Shown one piece after another: positions 36,601 to 49,049 of a stretch of 64,000 bases of DNA (position 1 is the stretch's first letter; each line of letters starts with the position of its first letter). The stretch is taken from NCBI GenBank assembly GCA_963978905.1, contig OZ022259.1, positions 16,838,068 through 16,902,067 on the forward strand, read 5' to 3'. The DNA comes from Trichostrongylus colubriformis. Taxonomy: Eukaryota; Nematoda; Chromadorea; Rhabditida; Trichostrongylidae. The notes below the pieces were generated by a model. It was given only the letters and a program-made list of their open reading frames with translations. It made no database searches and was not told the origin of the DNA. Both the position numbers and the translations under genes were made by a program.

Positions 36601-39600
36601 TCCATCGTCCTTTGAAGTTAATAAAGGCATAGCTATCACTGCTTCTATTGTACTTGAGGTTGTTGTTGATTGTTGTGTTACCTTGATAGGTTTCGTCGAG
36701 TCTTAATGGTCTTGAAGAACCTTCCATGGATCACTCACTGCAGAGTGAGAGAGAACAATAGCATTCAAATTACCTTTAATATTTCAGTTCTCTCAGAAAG
36801 CATAAAAACAAAATCAAATGGCCGCCCGCGCTGAAAATAGGTGCAATCTCTGGAGGCCCCTTACGATATCAGCCCTCTGCGTCTTGAGCGGAATTCCAAA
36901 CGAATCACACTCGGCGCGCCGTTCGCCGCGGGCTGTCGCGCGAAAATTCGACCAGTCGACCCCCACCCGCCAACTACCGGTTTGGCCGTGTTCATACTCA
37001 GCGCCAGCAGAGCGTGGTTGCGTTCACAGGCAGCGAGGCATAGTGGCACGAGGGAGGTGCAGAGATGACGCAGGCAACGAGGCAGTGTGGCATAGGCAGA
37101 GACGCAGAGATACACAGCCGGCCCGCTCAGCTGCTATTCATTGCTATACTTCAGTTTCTCGTGACAATGCACTACCCGTGATTTACTTCATGTCGTTTGT
37201 GATAGAGCACAACACGCGTAATGTTACAAGCAGATAGTTCGAAATCATTTGAGTTCGAACTGACGACTTCAAGCACTTACATATTTCTGAACTTCGTGCC
37301 GCATCCAGTTGATCCACGATAATTCACATCCAATACAGCGAAGCCTCGTGAAGTAAAGAACTGCTTTTTCAAATCCAGACAGTTCATTGCAACTGCTGTG
37401 GGACCACCATGACCAAGAAGCAGTACTGGTGGTAACATAGCCGCGGGACCATTAAAATGGCGATTCTGAAAGCAAACAATCTCTCAGTAACTGGGAGAGC
37501 TCCACAAAAAAAAGGTGGTACAGAGTAAGAGCTCGGGACTCTGCCGTCCCTACTTCACCTTGGGTCTGTAAAACCAAGCTGACACCGGTACACCATCAGA
37601 CTGAAACTCCAAGTGCTCGGGTTCGGAAATGTCTAGCGCTTCAAGATCACTATCCTCACGGGCAGTACGTATCACGTCAATGGTTGGCTCGTGATCCTGA
37701 ACCGAACAAATGTCATTTAGGTTTGGGTCCTTGTCTAATTATACGAACAGACCTCTTTAGATACGTCGATCCGTAACACACACGACGCCTTTTTCGGTCC
37801 TGATGCGATCGCGTAGACAACATCGGCTTGGGTGATACTCAGATGTGAGAACGCCGTATAACCGGGTGTCGGCACTTCTCTTACAGCTAACTGACGACGT
37901 AACATTAAGCGTCCATTGACATTCATGATCTGTAAATCAGTTTTTCAGCTTCGGCGATTATCGTAACACATACTTGTGCTGAAAGTTTTGAGCAGAGTTT
38001 TGTGCCGATCCAATCGATCCACGATACGGGTTGTTGTGAAACAATGTGTTGTCTAGTATGCTTAGTGAACTAATAAATAGACACTGCTACTTGGAGCGAA
38101 AATTTTTTATAGTCAAAATAGTTCTTAAAAAAGTTTTTCAAGTTGAAATGGTTCTTAAAAAATAGTATAAAAATTTCTTACAGGGGCTACACAAAGTCGT
38201 GTACACGATCATAACGTCCCGCTTTCTTTCCGCCTCTATTTTGTTCTTCCACGAGCCATTCGGCAAAAACTGATCATAAAAGCATTGTGTACTGCGGCTG
38301 GTATCATTTGGTGGCACTTGGGGTTGATTTGGTACTACTCGTGATGAAGAAGCTTCGAAACTCCTGCATAGGATTTATACAACATACCGATTACAAATAA
38401 TACACTTTTTTTTAGCACCGGCGCGCTTCGAAGAAGGTCGTGAAAGATAACATTCACTTTTTGTATCGACGCTATTCAACCTAAGCTTTATAATTTCTCA
38501 CCGTCCTTGTTCGGAGCGTGCCGGTGCTAAAAAGATTATTATTTGTAATCGCTGAGTTGAATAAATCATACGCAAAGACTTCAAATCTCCTTCATTACGA
38601 AGATCATCAAGCAATCCCAAGTGGCAGCAAATGATACCGGCTACAGCACTGGCTGCTTTCGTGATCAGTTTCTTTTCAAATTTTAAAGACATTAGGAGAC
38701 TTATTCAGTATTTAGGAGCGGGGAAGCATGTGCATTACAAATAAAGGCTAGGCGTTCGAGGAGACAAAGAGTCGGTGTGAGCTCGCATCGAAAAGCATGC
38801 TTTAGAAACGATGACGTTGCATTAAATTAGCGCACTGGTTACTGTACGCCCTTCCGCTGCCAACGGTGGGGAGTAGAGCAACGGTCGCAACTTCGTTTAG
38901 CTTGCTTTAGGGACGCAGCAAACGGGAAAACGGCCGCTGAGCGAAACAACACTTCGGGCCCAACTGCTGAATTTGCGGCTGTTTTAATTTTTCAATTATG
39001 CCAGTACTTAGCACCTGCTTTCATACCTCACAAGCAACAAAATCACACCTTATAGTGCCTTTGCTATTGGAACTACTCTTAACATTCAGCTTTTATTGTA
39101 ATCGATTGGTAGATAGAGTAGAAATTTGGTCAAGAGGAGAAATTCTAGACCATAGAACTGCTAAGACGGAATAAATAAAAATGTTCAAAAAATGAAATTG
39201 AGAGCTACGTGTGAAAACTCATGAGCTCACTATACAAGATCCATTAGAAGCATAAGGTCGATCGGCAAACTGCCAATGCGGATAGCCAATTTCATGGTCG
39301 ACAGGGAACACATTCCTCTCCTTGTCTAAATGCAACACATTATACTTCCCACATACAAAACAAATTTGTAGCATTCCTCTTGAAATTCAAAATCGAAGCA
39401 AAAAAACTGTTTTTTACGCCATAAAAACCACTTTAGTTGAAACAATTAGTTATTACGGTTGTTGTAAAGCCATCAAAATATTATACTCACACTCTGGTCC
39501 TATGTCCACTTCGTATAGATTCCAAAAATTAGTAGAATCATTTATCATTAACAGGTTTTGTTCTTCCCAGCTGGGACAATAGTAGTTGATCTTAAATGGA

Positions 39601-42600
39601 ATGATAAAATAGTTTTCAAAAAAAACAGAAAATCACAAGGTAACAATAAAACTTGCCTTTTGTCCTGTACCGTCTCTGATGACAACCTCGTTCGTGACAG
39701 TGCCATCCACCTGCAGCACAGCCATGTGAATAGACGTCTCGTCCCAGGGCTGAAGTACGGGAATGGATTTCTTGGGACTTGAAAGCTGATCTAGCTGGGT
39801 ATCTGCCCCTCACATTACAACATCAGACACTTTATATTCTTACCATGTTCGCATGATTCCACTGCATCCATACCAATCTCTTGCCGTCCAGTGACACACG
39901 AGGTGATGCATAAAAATCTGCACCGCTTGCCTACAAACGATGAATGAAGAGTCAAAACAGTCCAAATTTATTCAGCACTTTGAAAGCGCTACGCTATTGA
40001 CCGTTATTTCCAATCACTAGTGATTGAGAAGAATCTATCTTTTTATTGCTTGAATCCACTTTTTTCCTCCCGGATTATTGGGAAAATTATTCAGCGCATC
40101 ACATTCTATAAGACGACGTCCGACAAACCACTGTGGCACAAACTCTGACAGGCACCGTGCACATGACATACCAAAATTGTTCACTCGATTAATAGGTACT
40201 GTACTATCGATGCATGGCACCAAAATTAGTTGTGCCCCACCATTTCTATCGTTTAATCCATTTTCACGCGGAACTCTATGGAAACTACTCAGCTATCGCG
40301 TTCTATATGATGATGATTCGCGATGAATCTCGAAAAGGCGAACTTTCGGATGCGCCACGCAGATGACATGGCAACAGAATTGTTAACTACTATATTGGAA
40401 AATACCCTAGTATCTGCACTATTTGGAAGCTCATTTTTAAACAGAACTTATGGAAAAATACTGAATGACCATTGATTCCTTTGCACACGCAAGGCTTCAA
40501 ACCAGTGTTGAAGTCGATTTTTTTAATTTTTGAAAGAGTAACTACATGTCTGTTCAAGAAGGACAAATATGGTTACACGAAAGGCAGTTACGAGTCCGAG
40601 CGATGCAAATCAATCTAAGAAGCTCCAGAGCATTTCACCGCCTGGACGTTACTGCTTCGCCTCCAAGTGGACGAGTCACTGAAGTTCTATAGCCACCGCC
40701 ACATATCACTAATTGCGGATAAATATTGCATCACCGAAACCGAGTAGTAGATCAGGGCTTTCCTCGCGCGTTTTCAGCCATTCTTTTTGATAGCATGCAC
40801 CTAAGGAGGTACCGTATGGATTCATGGGCTCACGAAAAGGATAGGGTCTGAAGTGTGGAGCAACCGGCGAGTCTCCTTCACCTAAGCGTGGTAGCTGAGC
40901 GAAAAATAATCTTGCATGGTCTCGTGAGTTGAAGCTGCAACTGCAACTTACCACAATTTTTTGCTCCTTTGTTGACATATCGATTGAAATTATCCGATTT
41001 TCTGGATCGACACCAGGACTTAGATGGCATTCGTTCACACAAAATACGTGAGTTTGGGAAGCAGAAAAGTCCGCATACCTAAACGACTGCGGAAGGATAA
41101 GTATAATTGTGTACGCAATCATGCAAGATCCCTTTCAACACAGAAAATGAGAGATTATGATCAGCCCATCAACACCAAGGCTCAATAGAAAACTAACAAA
41201 AGGCTTCTACAAAAGCCGCATCGAAAATATCCAGAAATTCCTACAACCGCTGCCAACCGTTCTACCTGAGAAGGCAGAAGACTAGGATTTTTAGTACTTT
41301 TTTACGTATCTGCTGTGTTATTTACTTCTATTTACATTTTCCTAAAGGCCTTTGATTTGTCTTTCACAAACCTTTTTCCTTAATTGAGCAACTATCTTCA
41401 GTTTGCGGCTTCTCTAATGATAGATTGTAGGATAATTTAATAATTTATGCGACATTCTCCTGCAATTTTCTAAAAGCTTCACAACATTCTGCGGGAGGAA
41501 CCCATGAAGAGGGCACTCAGTGCAACCTAACAGTTTATTTGAACTATTCCTATCCCTACCTCTGCGATAAAAATAAGATTTTTCGAGGAGGACATCGATT
41601 GCTTTTTTCACACAAATGTCACCTGCCCCTCAATGCGAACGGCGGGCCATGAAAATCATCATTACGATGAGACAACTTCAAATTTGTTTATTTTATTTTT
41701 TCCTAAAGTTAAACATTCATTTTTCGAATTTGTCAACATAAACCAACCTAAATAACAAAATGAGTGTCAAAAAAATGAAGTTCAGTTTCTGGCATAAAAG
41801 ATAGATTTAAGAAAGGAAAGGATACTGCACAAATTTCTCTGCGAGCTAACAACTCAGTACACACGTACCGCAACTTCTTATCGCTGCCCTCAGCTAACTG
41901 AATGGGCGGTGCTTCCGGGGCGATCTGGTGAAACACACCGTCCACTGTGGTGAAGATGACGGAGCCATCGTTGAGCGGCAGGAATGAACCACCACCGTAT
42001 TCGTGAACTGCGGTACGTGCATCGTAAAAATTTTGCCCAGCACAGTGATCACGTTGTTCTTACCGCAATTTTGCACAGATTGCTGCGAAGCCCATCTAAC
42101 TCGTGTCGATGACAGTTTCGAAGACTGGAAGTACAGCTCTCTCGCTCCAGTGGTTGCACTCTGCTCAACCCAGAAAACGCCCTCTGAACAAACGAAAGAG
42201 TAATGTGAGAGAAATATCACTAAAAAAATTCAAATGTAGAGCAAATTTCAGGTGAGACGGCCTGGTGTGAACAACCAGATTTCGGAGGGATCTCCTTTAC
42301 AGAATATTGCGCCGGTAATAGAGGTGTGCTGGAGTAAACAAAAGCGCAGGTGATAAAAGTTGTCCACAAGATCTATAAACCCAACTGGGAGCAACTTCAT
42401 TGAGACTACCTTCACGGATACGATTCAGAAGCGATTCCCAAAAGATTGTGGAGGAAATAATTTGGACAGGTGATGAGTACACATGTGGAAGCACTAGGTG
42501 GTGCTGAAGAGAATAGATAATGACGTGAAACGGCCAGAAATTCAAGAATTAGGACTATCATTCTAATGGTTGCTGCATCACTGGTTGCCGAAGCCACCTT

Positions 42601-44025
42601 GATCTGTGTTGTGCAGGGGTCACAAGATGTGAAATAACAAAGCACCTTCCCAGCCTCACCTCAGCCGCACGGCTCCTCCCACATGAACCTACGGTAATGC
42701 CACCAAGTTCGGAACGAAAAAAAATTATCGGTTCACTTCTAGGGGGAAGTAAGCCCTTGAATAACTGCTCAGGCTGCCCCTTTCTTGTGGCTGCACGGAG
42801 CACCCACACGGTGTTGTGTCTGCTTGAACACAACCAGGCAACGCCCACCCAGTCAGATCACACCTGGCCGTATACAAACAAATTTCCAACGAGGCGCTCT
42901 CGTGGAGAAAGAAACTTGCGATAAAAGTAGGTAACTTGATAAGACAGCCAATTCGATTATGAAAACAGTTTCCACATTGGAAATTGTTCGTCTGAGGCCA
43001 AGAGTGATTTGGTTGGGTGGGCGTGACTTAGTCGTGTTCAAGCAGGCGCAACACCGTGAAGGTGCACCGTACAGTTGCAACAAGCCTGCACAACATATAT
43101 CAGTCTGATGATGTGGGAGGAGCCGTGCAGCTGAGGAGGGGCTGGGACAGTGCAATATTATTCGCACTTTGTACCCAAGGCACTCCCAGGTGCCGAAGAA
43201 AATAGCCGCTTCAATACGAGCCCCCTCCCCTTCCACGGGTACAGAATACGACCCTCTTTTTCACCTCTGCAATACCTGCAACTGTTGCCGAATTGTATAG
43301 TTGCATGTAATTTATTGCTATGTATTCTTACTTGAAGCAAAAGTATATTTATTTCTTTCTCATACGGTTCGCTGCAAAATACCCTTCGCTTCTCATCTGC
43401 TTATCGATAGTCCAGCGCTCATCGCAGACCTCTGCAAGGACGACCCCCTTCCGTCCGGTCCAATACGACATCTCCCTGTCGAGGAATCCTCGATTCCCGG
43501 TGTACCCCAGCACAACACAGATCAACCTGAGCAAATATCTAAGAATCTATTTGCCCTAGGGAAGTAAGCCACTAAACTGATTGTCGCGTGGTGCGCCTTC
43601 AAGAAAACAGTTCCCACACTTAGCGGCGGAGCCCGGATTCGAAGGGCAGTCGAATGTGGCTGCGCTGGCGCGCGTATTGAGATCCTAGTCTTCCAGCAGA
43701 GAGATCATACCCAGCCTTCCAAATTATCGCACCGATTACCTGCACGCACATTACAGACACGCTAAGATGGCGGGTGGGACCTTGATTGTTATTGCTGGAA
43801 GAACACGAGGGCGAAATGTCTAGGCTACATCCACAGCAAGCCGAGGAGAGTCACCTATGAACAAGGATTTTCAACCCCATAGAAAAATTCACATTATCCT
43901 CCAGAACGAAAGTGACGCTTACCTTCGGTGGCCTGAAGTTCACATATCGCTTTGCAATTCCCTTTAGCAAAAAGATCAGGTGTTATTGTGCTCGTCCAAC
44001 TTCCATATGGTGCTTCAACTGCCAT
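33638..44025 (-). CDS. S9-family (prolyl oligopeptidase-type) serine peptidase, 644 aa, complete
   Basis: Predicted cytosolic serine exopeptidase or oligopeptidase of the alpha/beta-hydrolase fold, in the dipeptidyl/acylaminoacyl-peptidase (COG1506-like) branch. Seventeen exons join in phase, read on the minus strand: 44025-43923, 42183-42064, 42007-41869, 41078-40952, 39930-39844, 39749-39657, 39590-39491, 39325-39231, 37929-37753, 37696-37559, 37465-37281, 35913-35794, 35335-35245, 35141-35067, 35011-34858, 34770-34664, 33661-33638. They total 1935 nt. The N-terminal beta-propeller half begins [12 protein letters not shown]. The hydrolase half has GHGGP (oxyanion region), the nucleophile elbow GSSAGG (split across exons 12/13), catalytic Asp in HGKEDTVVP and catalytic His in DEGHGF, so the triad is intact. 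Intron 6 has a GC donor (AAG|GCAAGT). The last exon is only IEIVNAK plus stop after a 1.0-kb intron. No signal peptide is seen. A run of T then CAG at about 44076-44074 may be a spliced-leader acceptor, 48 nt before the ATG. The exact paralogue is not assigned. Confidence 0.94.
35433..35512. repeat. Short family B-like hairpin (80 bp)
   Basis: gatcgtgttcatactcagcg faces ccactgagtatgaatgcgtc across a GC-rich loop that itself contains gcgatcggtgactgatcgcg. It sits in intron 12 of the S9 gene. Confidence 0.7.
36520..36865. repeat. TIR element in S9 intron 11
   Basis: Left end gtaagggaccttcaaagatt then gcacctatttttagc. The right end in reverse complement is gtaaggggcctccagagatt then gcacctattttcagc. 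The TIRs are about 40 bp with few mismatches. The interior is AT-rich. Confidence 0.8.
36938..37137. repeat. Family F fragment followed by family B element, S9 intron 11
   Basis: 36938-36970 carries the family F core (gcgaaaattcgaccagtcga). From about 36985, gtgttcatactcagcgccag then cagagcgtggttgcgttcac, ggcacgagggaggtgcagag and ggcagagacgcagagataca form a family B copy. Its right end is cut short by other sequence near 37137. Confidence 0.65.
38285..38695. repeat. Long foldback repeat in S9 intron 8
   Basis: The left arm ggctggtatcatttggtggc then acttgggg matches the minus strand of the right arm agccggtatcatttgctgcc then acttggga. Also paired are gattacaaataatacac / gattacaaataataatc and tttagcaccggcgcgcttcg / tttagcaccggcacgctccg. 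The arms are about 180 bp. The short minus-strand frame at 38498-38692 belongs to the repeat. Confidence 0.75.
42640..43613. repeat. Composite repeat: foldback plus K-type right end
   Basis: The outer palindrome pairs cacctcagccgcacggctcc (42657) with gtgggaggagccgtgcagct (43113). Inside it, gtctgcttgaacacaaccag then gcaacgcccaccc pairs with gggtgggcgtgacttagtcg then tgttcaagcaggc. The segment gagaaagaaacttgcgataa near 42906 and the end gattgtcgcgtggtgcgcct near 43580 match family K. All of it lies in intron 1 of the S9 peptidase gene. Confidence 0.6.
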
Positions 44026-44073
44026 CTTTCTTATGGCAACTTGAACGGTAGACAAGAAGAAACGGAGGAGAAT

Positions 44074-44086
44074 CTGAAAAAAATCA
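44074..44086 (-). promoter_or_regulatory. Candidate spliced-leader (trans-splice) acceptor for the S9 peptidase gene
   Basis: On the minus strand a pyrimidine tract (ATTTTTTTCAG) ends 48 nt before the ATG at 44025, with no in-frame upstream exon evident. In nematodes such a site ahead of the start usually receives SL1. It could equally be an ordinary intron acceptor after a non-coding exon. Confidence 0.4.
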
Positions 44087-44137
44087 TGAAGAGAGAAAGG
44101 TCAGCTTCTGAGGGTTATAAAAGGGCGATAGCGGGTT

Positions 44138-44372
44138 AAATATGGTCGGGGCGGGTTAAGGGAGACGCAACCTTCCGTGGACGTCAAAGCTCCTTTCCCT
44201 TCCTAGGCTTGGGCTAAAATTCATATCCCCCTCCTCCTACATGAAAAAGCATCTGCCGAAGCATCTATTCCATCTGCTTTAGCCTGAGCCCAGAGAAGGA
44301 AAGGTACTTCGACGTCGGTGAAAATTATGCGTCTCCCCCCCACCTCCCGACTTGATTTGACCCGCGATAGCT
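44138..44372. repeat. Foldback family J, copy 1
   Basis: ggagacgcaaccttccgtgg then acgtcaaagctcctttccct faces gaaaggtacttcgacgtcgg then tgaaaattatgcgtctcccc. Also aggcttgggctaaaattcat against tttagcctgagcccaga. It lies upstream of the S9 gene start. Confidence 0.75.
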
Positions 44373-45589
44373 AAAAATGGCACAAAAAAAATCATGTGTA
44401 TGAAGCCATTTACTAATAGTAATCAGATGGTGATTAAAATCAGGAAATATCACAAGCGATGACCAAATTATAAATATTCAAAATATTCAAATATCAGCTG
44501 GAAACGCCAATCGTTGGGGAAAGTCGGCAAGGTCCTCTAGATATTAATGGAAAACTTTCAATAATAAACACGCTCGTCACAAACGAAAAACACGTCATAT
44601 CGAAGAATTAGCAAAATTTTCTACGCGAAACTGGGTGGGGGGGGGGGGCAGCCATTATTCCTGGCAGATTGCGGATCAAATACTGAATCTAGGGGTTAGG
44701 ATCAAAACCCGCCGAGCCGATTAAGCATTTCAACATTCGTCCGTCTAACTATTATCATAATCATGTATAAAGATAAAAATACTACTATGCAATTCATTGA
44801 CTGCCTCCAGCCAGTTGCACATGGTGAACATGCACTGGCGATTACAAATTTCAATGAAAATCCATTCCACGGCTCATCTAAAACGGAAATCGGTCGATGT
44901 CAGGCTACTTATATTTCGCCAATAGGTCATTATCTGTACGATCGCATACCCGTCGTTGACTGATCTGGTGATCAGACATCTTTCAAGAAGCTTTCCATTT
45001 TGTTCACAAAACCAGCTTCAATCCCAGCTTGTTGGATCGAATCTTGTCCAATGTAACGAAGTTTTACCCTTTTGTAAAGTTATACTAGGCTTGTTTACAG
45101 CATGAAAGGACCTGTGTCAAAGATGGATGACCCGATAAGTCATTGCACACATCGAACGTTTTTTCAAATAATTCCAAGAATACGCGCGTCACACTTTAGA
45201 AGATCAGATTCATTATCGGCCTTATCGTCATCTATCATTTGACCCCGTGGAAACGAGAAAATGTGTAATTGTGATAAAAACAACTGCGGATATATTTTAA
45301 AAACCCTGTCACGAAAAAAATGTTGCCAGAACACTCCTACAACTAGACAACTCAACAATTTTCAGATTCAAGAGGTGCTTCCTGGTTATAATTATAACAA
45401 GGCAGTAGTGGAAGATGCTTTTTGTTTGTGATTATAACGACCTTCGCTTAATGGCACATACCGATTATGCCCTTCGATGGAGTAGCGACTGCTTCAAATG
45501 TATGGCAAATCTTTAACTACTGCGGAACCTGATACCACGGCCGACGGTAGATATCTCTTCAACGAAAGAAGGAGTTTGAATAAAAGTTC

Positions 45590-45806
45590 GGGATCAAATA
45601 AGGTCCGCGGGGAAGACGCAACTTTTTGTCAACATCGAAATTTCTTACCTCCTTAGGTTCAGGTTAAAATTCATACCCCTTCCTCAAGCATCTGCCAGAG
45701 CATCTATCTCGTCAGCGTGAGTCTAAGCCTAAGGAGTGGGAGGAGCTTCAACGTCGGTGAAAATTTTGCGTCCACCCTCCGTCCCCCGACATTATTTAAC
45801 CCAAAC
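45590..45806. repeat. Foldback family J, copy 2
   Basis: gaagacgcaactttttgtca and ttaggttcaggttaaaattc on the left; gagtctaagcctaaggagtg and ttcaacgtcggtgaaaattt then tgcgtccacc on the right. Same motif order as copy 1, about 1.4 kb away, same orientation. Confidence 0.7.
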
Positions 45807-45809
45807 TCA

Positions 45810-48030
45810 GAAATAATTACAAATGAATAAAATGAAAAACAATATCAACAGGCTTTTCAATCACAAGAGTGTATCGCTTCACCAACCAACCAGCCGTCGT
45901 GGTAATAGTGGGTGGTTTCACTTCAAGGGAATGGAATTATAACAAAAAAAAAACACAAAAAATATTAGGGCACCATACCAGTACGGGAGGAGGCGTGTTG
46001 GGCTACATTTAACAATTAGTCACATGTCAATACAATCAAAACACGCCACTAAAAACACGATCAAAAGTACGAAGAAAGGACTGTCAGTCAAGCGGGTGTA
46101 GTTTTATTTGAGCCTAAATGAGGATGGATGAACCAGTCTTGCACAGTCCCCTGAGAGCGCAATAACAATAAAACAAGAGAAATAGAAAAAATAAAACCAG
46201 CACAATTTTTCCTTTTTTCAGTGCATTTATCAGATAATGGTGCTATTCGCATGTAAGACAGTGATTCGTACCAGCGAGGATGCCTTCCAGTACGAATGAA
46301 TCACATCTGCGAAAAATTTTTCCGTTCCAAAAGTAGGTTGTTACACCCGCTCCCGTTTCAGGGGGATTTTTGGCGTGATGCCACCCACCCTCCAACAATC
46401 GTGTTGCTGTGGAGAGCGTGTCAGAAGGGTTGTATCACAAGCCGACGTGAATGGGGCAAGTACCAGCGATTTACGATTAAACTTATTCATGAGGCTTTTG
46501 CCACATCACCAAACGAAAGGCTCAAGAGCCACACTCTGCAGCTAGTCTATCAGCAGCCAGCCAGCAAAGTTCCCTTGATCTAAAAGCACCTATTGGAGAG
46601 CAACATTTGAAGCGGCAAGATAACTACGAACACGACAACTTGTTCCCGACCTACTGCCTACTATTAATATAGTCCACAGCTAGTGGTTAGATGACGAAGA
46701 TATTAATCTTTACTAGAGAGCATTCAGAAGCATGCGTAGAGAAAATAAGGAAAGCTACAAAGCTCGGAATCACGAAAGAAAGACAGGCGTGCTGGCCCAA
46801 AAATGGCACTCTGGCCACCCAGCGACGGAATAGATCATAATCAATCTATTTCGATATTTTGACGCTCTAAAAATGCTTCTTTTTTATGAGAAAGATTCAA
46901 GACCATTCCAATTACACTTCGAGCATTCCAAACCCTCCCTAAGGTAGGTTTTAGTGTCTGTTCTTATAGATTCTAGAGGAGTAAAGTAACAATAAACGCA
47001 ATCCACAATATTTTTCATTAATAAATGAAGGGCACTCTGCAATCGATAAGACCAAATTTGGACTACAGGGAGTTTGTGCCCTAATCAGACAATGTTGTAA
47101 TCCATCGCGCTAGGAGTAACGTTTTTGTTTTGAGGAATTATCGCAAGTACAAAATCAATCCTACCACAAGATTTGATAGCAACGTGATCCTGAGGAGCTC
47201 CACTCGTTATTGTTTTACTTCTCAGAAATCCATAAGAATGGAAAAATCTGATCACAACCGAATTTTCCGCTCGGTCATCTTAAGGATGGTGATGTGTGAA
47301 GTATTGGCCATAAGTACAGGAATGAACCTCAGTGCTTGAATTGAAAGAGAAATATTACTGAGAAAGTTTCCTCACGAAATTATGTTCAAAGAAGGTTTCA
47401 AGAAAATGATTAAGCTATATCAGGTACCGAATTAAGACAACGCAGAACCTATAGACAACCTAGTAGGACATCAATAATTACCCTCATCTGCTTATCTGAT
47501 AGAGAGAATGTAAACAGACAGAAAACCGCTGATGTCATAGTAGGCCTACACTATAACATCCATTACGCGTACTACAATTCAACAAAAACAATAAGTACGA
47601 GGAGAACCATAACCACCACTCAATTGAAGGAGCTGTTTTAGGTTGATTTCGGAAATTTAATAGTGTACATATTTCTTGCAGTTCAGGCATGTTTATAGAA
47701 AAAGCGCTTGACATGCACGATAACCCTGAAGTAATTTTCTTTGCGTAAGAAAAAAAATTGAATCCCGCTAACAGAAACACCAGGTAAAATGGAGGATGCA
47801 AAGTAAAATCCAGAAGTAACGTCCTTGTTGTATCGATCTCGAGCAGTGAGGCTGTAGTAGCTGGTAGTACTGGATAGCGGAATGGTGCACTCCGCGGAGG
47901 GGGTCACTTTATACAATACAACTAGATTTACATCCCGGCACAATTTAAAGAAGCCGCTAGGGTGAAAGAACCACACGAAGACAGATTACGATAATAGATT
48001 GACCGTGAGCCGCGATGTAATCTTGTCTAA
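45810..48030. other. Intergenic, nothing recognised
   Basis: AT-rich, with frames of at most about 100 codons (for example 46296-46583 plus and 47683-47976 minus). They overlap on both strands and show no motif or exon structure. Confidence 0.5.
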
Positions 48031-48035
48031 GAAAT

Positions 48036-48101
48036 AGGTCGCGTTCATACTTTGCGCACCGGCGGCGACAGCGTCGGTGCGCAAAGTATGAACGCGGCCT
48101 T
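48036..48101. repeat. Minimal family B hairpin (66 bp)
   Basis: Arm aggtcgcgttcatactttgc then gcacc (48036-48060) pairs with ggtgcgcaaagtatgaacgc then ggcct (48076-48100) with one mismatch, leaving a 15-base GC-rich loop. It is essentially two family B termini with no interior. Confidence 0.9.
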
Positions 48102-48197
48102 AAGATAGGGTAGACAAGACACTTCAACTCCGCTCTCCCCGCTCCCTCTCCACACCCTCCCCCTTCTCATGTAATCGTGTAGCCTAGAATCAAATCT

Positions 48198-48376
48198 CAG
48201 GCCGCATCCATACTTTGCGAAGCCGGCGGCAGGGCGCGGCTGGATGCCTCTGCGTCTCCGTCTGTATCACCCCGTCTCGTTGCCTGTGGTGTCCACCCAC
48301 CGCGCACGAGCTACTCTGCCTCTCTGCCTGTTGACACAGCCAGCCCTGCCGGCGCGAAGTATGAACGCGGCTTTAC
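48198..48376. repeat. Family B element
   Basis: Starts aggccgcatccatactttgc then gaagccggcggcagggcgcg. Interior ctctgcgtctccgtctgtat and ccgtctcgttgcctg. Ends ctgccggcgcgaagtatgaa then cgcggcttt. About 100 bp from the minimal hairpin. Confidence 0.8.
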
Positions 48377-48874
48377 ACTGCTCATACTGGTGCGAACCGC
48401 TATGACCATGGCATTACCAATACTTTCTGCTCGAGAGGAGAACACTGTTAGCTCAAAATTATTTCTATCTATACGTACTCCCAAGACAACGGATACATAT
48501 CCTAATTCTAGGTTGTTCCGAACCCTTATGACAGCTTGAATTTTAAACGGCGTTAAGAGACTCCTAAAATTCATTTCAAAAACACAAAAGCTACGTAAAA
48601 GTGCCAAAAATATTTTCCGCAGATTTCCCCGAATGGCCCGTGCAACATTTCAAAAATTTTCCGGGTCTTGGCATTTTCGTGGTGATTTTGAGTTGTTTAT
48701 ACAAACTTTTGGCATCTCACGCTATCATAAGACCACAGAGAATAATCGATGCGACAACATCACAACAGATAAACACGCTAATCAACACAGGCGTTCACAC
48801 AGCAGAGGCGCCGAAAACACAAAGAATAAACTGAGGGCATAGATGCAGGTAAGGAGCTGCTCATTAAGAATGCA

Positions 48875-49046
48875 TTAGGGTTCAGAGATTTATTTAGTAA
48901 TTAATGATTTACCATCTGATTATTATGATAAGAAAAACTTGCGCAAAAATCAACACAGTGCATTAGGACTCAGGCATTCATTTAGTAATTAATGATTTAC
49001 CATATGATTAACATGACAAAAACTTCCGCAATAGTCAACATAGTTC
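48875..49046. repeat. 86-bp tandem duplication
   Basis: Two adjacent units begin cattagg at about 48875 and 48961 and share tttagtaattaatgatttac and catctgattattatgat / catatgattaacatgac, then aaaaacttgcgc / aaaaacttccgc and atagtcaacat-like ends. AT-rich, non-coding. Confidence 0.8.
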
Positions 49047-49049
49047 ACT

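Noticed and set aside
43630..43700. gcccggattcgaagggc, T-arm-like hairpin of a tRNA
   Set aside because: No anticodon arm or acceptor stem could be folded around it.
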